64,000 bases of DNA from Bostrychus sinensis (taxonomy: Eukaryota > Chordata > Actinopteri > Gobiiformes > Eleotridae). This document shows, one piece after another, positions 47,401 through 59,400 of this stretch. Both the position numbers and the translations under genes were made by a program. Numbering within the stretch: the first letter of the stretch is position 1; every line of letters starts with the position of its first letter. The notes beneath the pieces were generated by a model, which made no database searches, was not told the DNA's origin, and saw nothing but the letters and a program-made list of their open reading frames with translations. The DNA lies in contig CM036245.1 of the NCBI GenBank assembly GCA_020698575.1, positions 1,015,837 through 1,079,836 of the forward strand, in the 5' to 3' direction.

Positions 47401-50400
47401 ACCAGAACACACAACATTCAAGGCAAAGGAAATGCAAATGAAGTTGCTTTGCGGTTGTTATTTGATTTATCAGGGTACGGAGCTAAAAGTGCTGTAACTT
47501 TACCACATTGGAGGAGCAGGTGCAGAAGTTTTGCAGAGGAAAGAGTGCAGCTTTTAGTGCACAGATGAGACATTGAAAATAAGATCTCATGCTTTAACAG
47601 GCCTCATTTACAAAGATACAACAGTAATGTGTTGATTTGAAGGCGGAGGAAACAAAGGGGGGCCTACCTGAGGCTTTTTTGCCTTGGTTCTCACTCGTAT
47701 TCCACTGAACTGCAGCCTTTTACAGCTCCTGTCTCTGGGCTTTCAGTCTGTTCCTGTCCTTTTAACTCCTTACGGTGACGGAAAAGTCTTTAAACGCTGT
47801 GTAAAGCCTACGTGACGTCTCACAGAGGCTCAAGGCTGCGCTGTGTGGATTTGGCTCTGGATCAAGTGAAGGACATCAAAATATTTTTTTAATTGTTATA
47901 TTTATTTAGTCACCATCAGCACTGCATAGAGGCTGCTACCTGATACAGTTTGTGTAATTGTTTGAAGGGTTACTGGCTCTGACCGGCAGGGAATATGACT
48001 TTACTTTTCCTCTCTGTCCAGTCTCACACAGAGGGGGATGAAGTCACCTGACTCTGCTCAGAGCCAGAATCACAGGAGACAAGGATTTAACAAGGCCAGA
48101 CTACGCAAAGTTAACAGAAGAAAGTAAAATACAATGAAGTTATTATCCGTCAAAAACATATTGAGTGTTCAGTGAGTGGTGTTTGAGGCTGGACTCTGAG
48201 CTTGACCTCTGCGCTGCGTCGCTGTAGGAAGGCTGCAGTCAGAGCTGAGCAGTGTTGTCCTGTTACTGCTGCGTCTTACGCTCAGGCTAAATTCTCATTT
48301 CCGTATCAGATTTGCAGCAGCAGTTTCTCTTCGTACATCACACACAACACGCTCACAAACAGCAAATTCGCCATTTAGAACCGTCTTAGTAAATATGGCC
48401 TCTTTAACTGTATGTTCTAATAATCTACTGCTGATCTCAGTGTTTACTCTTGTTTTTTCCTTTTTTTTTTGTTATTTATTTTATTCTCTTTATTGTTACC
48501 CCTGGCATTTTCTCTGGCATGAAGGTTTATTTATGTAATGTAAAGTTCAACATAGGAGTTGCGTGTTTGACTGTGGGTTTAGGTGTGTTGTGTGTTTTTC
48601 AGCGCAGCGCTCCTCTGTGTGGATAGTATCGTGTGTGGAGTGGTTCTGATGTGACTGCTCTGTGTTTTTCAGTGCAGCTCTCCTCTGCCCGGCCTGAGGA
48701 GCAGAGACACCTGCTGCAGAGGGATAGGGAAGGCCTGGGGCATCAGCGACTGTGAGCTGTGTCCACACCACGCAGGTGCGACGCTCACAACACTGAACAC
48801 ACGCAGGGTCTCAGAAAGTATTAAAAACTCTCACTATTTTACTGCAAAAGTCCCCACAACCATTAAACTCTATACCCCAATTTTACAAAGTTAGGTTATT
48901 CAGTGACAAAAGTGTCCTCCGTCACAATCCATCATAAAAAATGTATACATTCATATTTTTTGTACTTGTTTTCCATAACAGTCAGGGCACACAATGATTA
49001 AAAGATTTATGTAAAAAAAGTAGAAAAAAATATTAACTTATTATTATTTTTTACTTTTGTGACAGGGACATGTTTGAGCAATGTAACTTTTTGTTACTAT
49101 TGTACAAAGAAAATCCCAAATCCACCTAAATAAATGTTGGTGATCTCTGACATACCCAAGGCTGAAATAATCCAACCTAGAAAAATCCACTTTACTTTGG
49201 GAATATTGAAAATACCTTGTTTTTTGTGTGTTTTAAAAAAAAAAAGTAGCTACTATTACATACACTGGCATAAAAAGAGTTACAATTCTGAAAATAAGTA
49301 AATATTAGGTATTTATGATCAGGGACAAGTTGATTAAAAGATTTATCGTATTTTCCGCACTATAAGGCGCATCGGATTATAAGGCGCACCTTCAATTAAT
49401 GGCCTATTTTAAAACTGTTTTCATATATAGGGCGCACCGCATTATAAGGCGCATCCACTAGATGGCGCTGCGCTAAAGGGAATGTCAATAAAACAGTCAG
49501 ATAAGTCAGTCAGTCAAACTTTATTAATAGAATACAAACCAGCGTTCTTACAACTCCCTCGTTGAAAACAATGTATTTCCAACTCCATTTGTCGCAGTTC
49601 AAAGCTACATGAACAGCGTTCGAGCGCTCAGTTTTCTGTCCCCTCAATGTCACAACTCTTCTACTGAGATGGAGCAAAGGCCACGCCTCCTTGTTCTTTT
49701 GCGGCAGGATCCATAAACACGCCTATGGCACACATGAACAGCTGGGACTGGAATTCCCCTTTACCGTTTTTACTGCGGTCACTTCGGCGACGCCCCCTGA
49801 ATACGGTAGCCATAATTAACCAACATTGATCCATATATAAGGCGCATCGGATTATAAGGCGCACTGTCGGTTTTTGAGAAAATTAAAGGCTTTTAGGCGC
49901 GCCTTATAGTGCGGAAAATACGGTATACAAAAAAGTAGGAAAAAAATGTGGCTTTTGTTTATGTGGCTGTTCATGGCTTCCAGCGTTAACTCTCTCCTGT
50001 GAACTCCTCTGGCTCGGGAGAGGAGTAGGAGGAAGTGTCTGGGAGACCGCTGCCCCAGGGTTGGTGGTCCGTGCTGGGTTTTAGCTCACTACCTATTAGA
50101 GTCTGACTCCCAAACCACTGCTCTAACACTCCCCCACCCCCAGGCCTGAGGGTTTTACACCAGATGCCCTCTCTGTTTATGTGACAGGACAGCTACAGAA
50201 ACCTCCTCTCTGCTGGTTTTTGGAGCGCCGCGTCGCCGTGCGCAGCTGAACGGCTCCTGCAGCTGGAACTCTTGTTTATCGGGGTTTATCTGGGAGTATT
50301 TACAGAGCATTAGAGAGTCCTGCTTATGTAAGACGGACAGTATCTGAGTCACCGATGGCTCTGACTCACGCTGGAGGAATGCCGCTCCTGGGACTGAACT

Positions 50401-53400
50401 CGCTTCTGCTCCGTTCACGAGCGGACCCCACCACCGCCGCACGGACAGGGGTCACACAACGGGACAAATGAGTTTTCATCCAGAATAAACACGATTATCT
50501 TTTGGAAAACAAATAAGAAAGCCTCTGTTTTTATCCATCACTGTGAGTGTGAGAAGTTTTTACAAATATTAACAAAAAACTCCATTAAAAAATAAAACAC
50601 AGCTGGAAACACACCACAGTTTTATTTTAAAAATGAAAATTGTGAAACAGTGTGTGACTTCTCTGCATTAGTGTGTCAGGGTTTATTACTTAAAATAATG
50701 TATCTGTGGAAAACCTCTTCTGGAGAACTGCAGAAGTTAATCAGGTCTCAGGGTCAAGTCTCCAAAACAGCGACATAACATCACCGCAGATTTTATCAAG
50801 GCCTCTGCTATGTTTAGTGGAGGGCACAAATGTATCTTTCTACATTTAGTGTTTTCTGTTTTCTGTTGCAGGCAGAGGCAACAACAGCTGTCCGGTCGGG
50901 TTTGAGCTCAATGGCACCAAATGTGAAGGTGAGTCTCTGTTTTCTCCACCAGCTCAGCTGTGGTTAGTTTGCAGAGTTTCTCTTTTCAGTGGACCAAACC
51001 CAGTCAGTGACATTAACTGCAGTTCAAGACATTTGTCTCTTACCTGAGTTCAGCTGATATCGTACAAGGCCTAGTATAGGGCTATTATAGGTAAAGGGCA
51101 ACTAATGATAGTCAGATTATTATTTTTATCCTGTCTAAGCACCAGCCAACCTAGTTCTGTGCTCCATAGATGCAGACTTCAGTACACCTGAGGACAGGGC
51201 TTGACTTTTTTTTTTCTCACTGGTCCCCGTGGTTAGTGTTTGTCAAAAGTTACTCGCCTATTAGTGTTTTTATAGTCACAATTTAATTAGTGGAGTGTTT
51301 GTGTGTATTTTATAGTATACAGTAACCTTAATGAAATGTAAAATTTTGTTTCATGCATGGACAGGGATTTATGAAATACTAAAAACACGCTTACCTTTAG
51401 GCAGAAAAAAGTGTAGCGATGGACCGAATATCGGTGCCGATATTCAGCATTTTGACGCATATTGGCATCGGCCTTTTTTTTTTATCCAACGGCCGATAAG
51501 AGATCAATTTAAAACTGGGTTATTTTGGCTCGGATGCAGCCGCGCCTCTTTGCCTGCTGTTACTACTCTGTCTCCAGCTTTGTCCCACCCACAGCGCCGT
51601 CTGATTGGTTACTCGCTCTGGTTACACGCAGAGCCACGGCTAACAGCCACTCAGCAGTGAAAGCAGTGCATGCACAGTGCTCACGCACACGGCAGAGAGG
51701 AGAAAAAGTTTTGCCAAATGGAGAAGGTCCAGAGAGAAACCATATATTTAATTACTCTAGAAAACTTTAGGGAGCTATTTATTTGTTTAAGTTTTCATTT
51801 AACTTTAACTGTTAGCTCCCTGAACTTTTTGTAAGAATTTTAAAGCAAATGTCTATTGTCTAAGATAAAAAAAAACAAAAACTTTAACATGTTGCAAATC
51901 TGATAAGCTGTTTAATAAACATCTGCTTAAAGGCATTTAAATGAAGTTAAGTGTTGGAGTTTGTATTATTAAAAATTTTGAATATTTTTCCTTTTACTGC
52001 AAATGAATATCGGCTCCAAATATCGGTTATCGGCCCCCTTGACTACTAATAATCAGTATTGGCCCTGAAAAACAAAACAAAAACAAAAAAAACAACAACA
52101 TATCAGTCTATTTCTAATAAAGTATATCTCTGTGAATGTGTTTTTTATGCTTTTAATGTCACGTCATATTTTTTAAATTACTAATATTCTTTCTTTAATC
52201 ATGATGAATCACTCTAACATAAATGATGTACCCTCAAGCAGAGCAACATAAATTCAGACCTAACCTCTAAAGTTAAGATATAGGGGCATAAAATGAAACT
52301 ATTTGTGTCACAGTCAAAATGAAAATCTACCTGCCTTTGGCCGATTGGTGAGTGTTATTCAAGCCCTGCCCCTGTGGATGTGATTCCTAAGCTCTCATTG
52401 TTATTAAAAACAACGCTGACACAAATGATAAAAAATAAAGCATTATAGCTTGATGTGTATTTAGAACACATTGTGTGTGACCATTACACAGAAATAATTA
52501 AATATTAAAGGCACTTACCATACTTTAAACCAGGGATGTCCAAACTTTATCAGCGAGGGCCACCTTCTGAAAAACACGTATATGCTGAGGAGGGCCCCGC
52601 ATTACAGGTGACATATTTTGTCCCCCACTGAACAAAAGGGTTCTGTTCACATTTCTCAACCCCAAGTTTTTTTCCGAGCTTGGGAGCGACGCGTAGTACT
52701 CGCTGAACAACCACAAATTTCCTTTTTTCTTCTTTAATGCCAGGTCTCTGTCACACAAATATGAAGCTTTTTTACCTGAGCTTTTAACAAAGAGGTTATA
52801 AGTTCTAGCTGTGGAAATTTGGGCCCAGTGAGAATGAAGCCCCAGGGCCAATAAAAAATAGTCCGTGGGCCACATTTGGTCCCCGGGCCTTAGTTTGGAC
52901 ACCCCTGCTATAAACATAAGGCAATATAATAGGATGACACTCTGCCTGTTCTGTAGAGCATGGTTTTAGGTTTGGCCAGTCTGAGGAAACACAGTATTTA
53001 GGCAGGGCCATATTTAACAGCAGGTTCATAAACTTCCCATCTATGCTGTAGCTGGACAGGAAGTATCTGTAGATGTGATATATTCTCAGGACTCAGACAT
53101 TCTCAACGGTCCAACACTGCGTTAAAATAAAGCTGCATTAGTGTGGCCCTAAACTGAAATCCTCTTCTTCCTGTTTGTCTGACCCTGGTTCCCTCGTGTA
53201 TTTATGAATGTGTGAATGGATGTGTGTGAATGGATGTGTGTGAATGGATGTGTGTGAATGGATGTGTGTGAAGACATAAACGAGTGCCTGCAGCCAGGTC
53301 TGTGTGAGAACGGGCTGTGCGTGAACACCAGGGGGAGCTATAGCTGTGTGTGTAGCGCTGGGTTCATCCTGGACGCCACCCACGGGATCTGTATCTGTGA

Positions 53401-56400
53401 GTAACTCTCTGTACTCGGTAACGTCTCTGTGCTGCGTCTGTGTCTGTGAGTCTGTTTGTCTGAAGCATGTGAGGAAGCTGCTGGGAATAACAGAGCACAT
53501 CAGGATTCCAAAAACATGCACAGAAGTACAATACTCCTGCTAGGTTCTCCGGACGGGATCCTGGCTCAGACCTGGACCCCGGAGACACTGAAGGATGCAC
53601 AGAACAAACTTCCCACAGAGAACAAACTTCCCACAGAGACAATAAAGTTTACCATATTTTCCGGACTATAGGTCGCTCTGGAGTATAAGTCGCTCTAAGC
53701 CAAAAAATGCATAATGAAGAAGAAAAAAATGTATATAAGTCGCATTTTTTGTGGGAAATTTATTTTACAAAATCCGACACCAAGAACAGACATTTCATGT
53801 CGAAAGGCAAGTTATAGTAATAATAGAATAGAGAACAACAGCTGAATAGGTGTGCGCTATGCTAACGTAACACATTGATGGTTATTCAGCTACATGAAGC
53901 ATAAACAACGAACTGAATAGGTGTCTCGTATGTTAACGTAATATATTAACAGTTATTCACATAACTATAGCATAAAGAACATAATATAACAAGTTCACCA
54001 AACTCACCATCTCACTCCTAATCGCTAAATCCTTTAAATTCTTCATCCTCGGTGTCGCTTCTGAACAACTCCGCCAACTCCGGAGGTAGACGAAGCGCCG
54101 CTTCCTCCTCTGCGTGGCTGTCGTCAGACTCAGCATCAGTTCCATTTCCAATTATTCCGCTCTTTCTCAGTTGTCTTTATAGCCTAAGTTGTTAGTGGTA
54201 ATGTTTACATTTTAAATTGTCAGTGGTACAGGTGCAGCAGATGCTGGTACACAAGCCTAGAGCGCCCCCTAACCAACACCTGAAATATTTTAATATATAA
54301 GTCACACCTGAGTATACGCCACACCCCGAGCCAGACGATGGAAAAAAGTGCGACTTATAGTCCGGAAAATACGGTAACCTATTCCTCTCTCTGTCCTGTT
54401 CCTCTCTTTAACCCTGTTCTAATGTGGTCTCCTCCTCAGAAACAGAGCTGCAGCAGTATTCTGTTTGAGTAATCCTGTATGCTGAGGCGCTGCCCTTCTC
54501 CAGAGCTGAAAACGCTCAGTCTCACAGCTCTGCGTAGACACAGTGAAACCAGGAAGTGCTCCTGCGCGTTTCTAAAGCCCAGACACCGTCACCGGACTCG
54601 TTCTGATCATTTCAGACTCAAACCTCCGTCACTACGAAGCATCAGCTCAGAAATGTATCTGTTAGCCTCATGTCGCTAACAGCCGAGCTAAATAGCCGTT
54701 TTATGCACTGTACAGTCCCCAGCGTTGCCAGCAGGGGGCGACAGACTCCTAATCCAAGCGTTCTCTGCAGAGTCACAGTAACAGCTCCCAACAGAAGAGG
54801 TTTTCCACAGATACTTTATTTTAATATAAAACCTGAAACACTAATGCAAAGGAGAACAACACTGTTTCAGAAAAGCAGAATACGGGATTTTTAAACCTTA
54901 ACCCTCGAGTCACATCAGTGGCTCAGGATTAAAACTACAGGGCTGGTCACAGACAGTGTTGTAGAAAGATAAAACAGATATATAGTGTGTTAACAAGGCT
55001 AACTACAGGTCTTGGTATAACATTGTCCTAAAAAAGTTGAAAAATTCTTCTCCTTTGTGTTTTATGGCGGTTGGCAGCCAGCTTTATAGGTGCATTACTG
55101 CGCCAAGTTGACAAATCCCCACCCTGTTGAGATTTTAGCTGCAGACTAATGGATGATTGAAACTTCCTGAGTCAAAGTCCAAGGCAAACCCCAGCCTTTG
55201 TTTACACTGTGCCTGCTCAAACCTGTGCACAACATTTTCCAAACAACAGCTGTGAGTTAAAGTTAAAGCTGCGGTGACGGCGTGAGAGAAGCCTGACTCT
55301 GCTCTGTTCATTCTGACCTGCATTCACCGAAGAGGAGCTGAGGGATGCTGGCCTGTTTTCCTGCCTGGCGACACACGCACCAATCAGAACGCAGCGCTGA
55401 ATATTTCCCTCTGCTTTGAGGCTGTGCACTCAGTGTCCTCGCTCGTGTCTTTTTGTCCTAAAGATCTGTTGGTTTAATGTTTTTATTGTCATGTATGTGT
55501 CCAGATCTCTTGGTCGTCCCACTTGTGTGTATGTAAAAAAGGGGGTGGGGCTTATGCTCTGCTCTGTCTCTGATTGGTTGTGTTTTTTTCAAATGTGGCT
55601 GGTCCTGAAGCAGCTCTGTGTGTGTCGGTGCTGCCCTGGAGTATGATTGGCTTTGAGTCTATCCAGTTACGCTCAGAGTAAGGCTGCACAGTATATCGTC
55701 AAATTATTGTTATTGGGATATCAGCAAACGCAATATCCACATCTCTAAATATATCGCAATAACGCTGTGGTCGTCCATCTGACAGAGGTTTACTCTGAGG
55801 AATCCTTTTCCTCCAGAACCTTAAATAAAAATGTGTTGTGACTAGGGATGCACCGATACCACTTTTTTTCAAACCGATACGAGTACGAGTACTTCCATTT
55901 GAGTACTCGCCGATACCGAGTACCGATACGAGTACTTATATAGGAGTTACTTTATAGTTTATACAGTCACACTGCTGTATCTCATTCATCCCATACCGTG
56001 TCGTCTTTTTGCCGTCTATCCCCGCTCTGTGATGCTAAGTTATTTTTACAACAGAGAGGTTTGAACACAGCTGACCACGGCTAAAATTTGCTCAAAATGG
56101 ACATGTTATACCTCATTTTAAAGCTTAGATTCTCCTCTATTCAGTGGCTAAAATCATTTTAAAGACAGATTGAGCATCAGCGCATAACTAGCGGAGATTC
56201 ACCAAGACATACAGCAGCTAACACAGCAGCTAACACAATCAGCAACGGTACTTCTTATGTTTTATCAGACAACAACTGCTTCACACTCCGCGCTTATATC
56301 ATTTTCGGGACAACTAGGACAACAAAAGGACAACAGCTTAAGTTTCAGGACTCACGTATGATTTGGGATAAGTCTGGTTGAGCAGAATGTAGCGCCAGCT

Positions 56401-59400
56401 TTGCTTTTATCTCCATACAGTTCACTATGAAATCCATCCACTCGGTTCTCACCGCTCAGCTGAGAGGGAAGGTCACGTGACAGCGCTGTAAAGTGGTATC
56501 GGTTGTTGGTATCGGCCCACTTTTATGAATACGAGTACGAGTACTTGGACATGGTATCGGTACCGATACTGGTATCGGTATCGGTGCATCCCTAGTTGTG
56601 ACTTAATAAAAAAGTTTAAAAAGTCCAGTTTTAGTGGTAATTTTCTTAATTTAGTCACAGTTTAGTCTTGTTTTGTCCTGGTTTTGTGTGAATTTAACTC
56701 TGGTTTTTTTGAAGTGAATTTAACTCACTGTGTCAGAAAAGTAGGACCTATTTTAAAATATTGGTATAGCAATTTTCCACAGAATGATTTAATATCGCAT
56801 GATTTTCCCATACCGTGCAGCCCTAACTCAGAGGTAGTTTAATCTGGAAATACAACTCCAGTCCTCAGAGACAAGTATGAGGACGGCTGTAGGGGCCACT
56901 GAGACCCCTCTCTGTGTTGGTTTGTCCTGTGTCCCGTGGCTGATCTGCTGCTGAGTGTCTTCTTGCAGCATGAGCATGTGTCTGTCCTAACCCCGGTGCC
57001 GCCTGCTCTGGAGTCCTCGTCCTAACTCTGTGTGCCTCTGTTCTCTAACTCCAGCCCAGAGCGTGATCTCAGAGGAGAAGGGCCAGTGCTTCCGGGTCCT
57101 GGGGCCCGGCTCGGCGCCTTCGTCCTGCTCCGTGCCCATCCTCCGGAGCATCACCAAACAGATCTGCTGCTGCAGCCGGGTGGGCAAGGCCTGGGGTCCC
57201 AACTGCCAGAGGTGCCCCTACTTTGGGTCAGGTCAGTGCCAGCAGTGGAAAAAAGAAAAGAAGAAAAAGAAAAATGAGTTACTATGGTGCAGTCTCTCTC
57301 AGTCTGTGCATAAATGATTGTTTACTGTCCTGACTAAATAAAAAAAAAAACAATTGAACATATATCAAATACTCAAATTATATGTTCACAGTACTTTCTT
57401 CGCTCCCCCACCTGCTAAGAATTTTGGGCCCTGAAACACTGAGTCATTGGCCATAAGCACAGAGAAAGTGCCACGTCTGCTTACACTCCTGGTTTAGACT
57501 TTCTCTGGTTTATCGTCGTGTTTTTTGTGTTGCAGTGGCCTTTAAGGAGATCTGTCCCGCCGGTCCTGGCTATCATTACTCCGCCTCAGCTCTGCAGTTC
57601 ACTCAGAGAGCAATAGAGCAGCTGGGCCACAGGGGGGCGCTGCTGCTCCCCACCAACACCACCACAGATAATAACAATAACCAGGACACACCAGGTACAA
57701 ACAGCACCAGGATACTTCTGTCCTTCATGTAAAGGGAGAAGGGGCCAGACAAATGTGAAGGTGTTTTTTTGTCAAGACTGACTTTGTGATGAACCAACCC
57801 TCTAGGCTCTGGTCCTGGTTCTGGAGTGGCACAGAGCAGACCCAGTCCTCAAGAACCAAAGAAACCCAGTCCTCCAGAGTCCGGGAGCAGACCTGTGCCT
57901 CCTCAGTCTGGGTCCAGCAGATCCAGTTCTCCTCAGGCAGCGCAGAGACACAGTGATGGCTCCTTTTCTTCTTCTTCTTCTTCCTCCTCCTCCTTCTTTA
58001 AACCTGTCCAGTCCTCAGTCTCCAGCTCGTCCCGGGACAAACCCCAGACTTCAGGGCGATCAGAACCAGGTACTGCTATGTACACTGCTGTTTTCTTTTA
58101 ACATGAATAGTTCCAGCAAAAAACATCCTGCTGAACTTGTTTAGGACCTGATATTAAATGTCCAGCGTCATCCACTGACATCACTGTGGCCTCAGTGTGA
58201 AGGCTCCAAACTGTTTCAAGAACATGAAAAGTTGATGTTCCTACTCTTTAACCAATGAAGGACTCAGTGATTATGCAGCTTCAGTCTCAGTCTGCGCTGT
58301 GGACTCGGTCAGACTGAACCAGCCCTGTGTGATCAGGGTCAGCATTACATTGATTTTGTAATAATTAAGGCCTTAAATGGCTGTAAAAGCATTACATTTG
58401 ATTCCAGCAGGCAACCAAATTTGAAAATAATTTTGAAGTAAAATTGCTGACATTATTAGTTTTACTCATGAATATAAATATGTATAGATAATTTACCATT
58501 TTTGTAGCCTATTACTGTGATTGACGGGCTGAACAAGTTTGGTTCCAGCCGGACCATTATTGGTGTTTTATGAACTGTATTTTACGATACTATAAATATA
58601 GTCTGACAATTTTAGCTGCTGAGATGATTTGTTTGTGGCATTATAAAGCATTAACTGAACCCAGGTGATTTATCAGAGTCCTGTGTTTCCTTCAGGTGGA
58701 AGTCTCTCTCCTGCTCGACCTGAGCAGACGGTCAACGCTCTGCCCCGCCCACAGAGCCCCGCCCTCGCTCTGCCCCGCCCACAGAGCCCCGCCCTCGCTC
58801 TGCCCCGCCCCCGGATCCCTGTCACCACGACGACCAAACGGCCTGTCACCACAACGACCAAACGCCCTGTCACCACGACGACCAAACGCCCTGTTACTAC
58901 GACGACCAGACGCCCCGCCGCCACGAAGACGACGAAGCGGCCGACCACCACCTCGTCCACGCGGCCCCCCAGAGTCCACAGTGAGTACTGCGGTTTGATA
59001 CACACCTCTGATTAAAGCAGAACAGGAAGTGATGTCACAGTGCCACGCCCACAGGCGCAGCGGGCCGAGGGGCGTGTGAGGCCAGGCCGGGTGTGTGTGG
59101 GCCAGGCCTGTGTGTGAATCAGCCAGGTGGGAGGCACACCTGCGTCTGTTACCATGGATACCAGCCCAACGCTCACAACACGACCTGCCAAGGTGAGAGC
59201 GGATTCAGGCCATTCATATTTATAAACATCACTGAGAGTACCAAAGTTTATTTACCCCCTCCTGTTGGCAGACGTAGACGAGTGCCGCCGCAGCCCCTGT
59301 GGGACTCACGCTCGCTGTGAGAACTCACCTGGCAGCTACAGGTGTGTCTGTCACCGTGGATACAAGCTCAGAGGAAACACCTGCACAGGTAAGACGCACC

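Noticed and set aside
49661..49864. 67-codon frame in a transposon as a host gene
   Set aside because: It is inside a non-autonomous element and present again at 62538-62741 in the other copy; kept only as part of the element.
50155..50442. 95-codon minus-strand frame as a gene
   Set aside because: No recognised domain, no splice context, no repeat-independent support.
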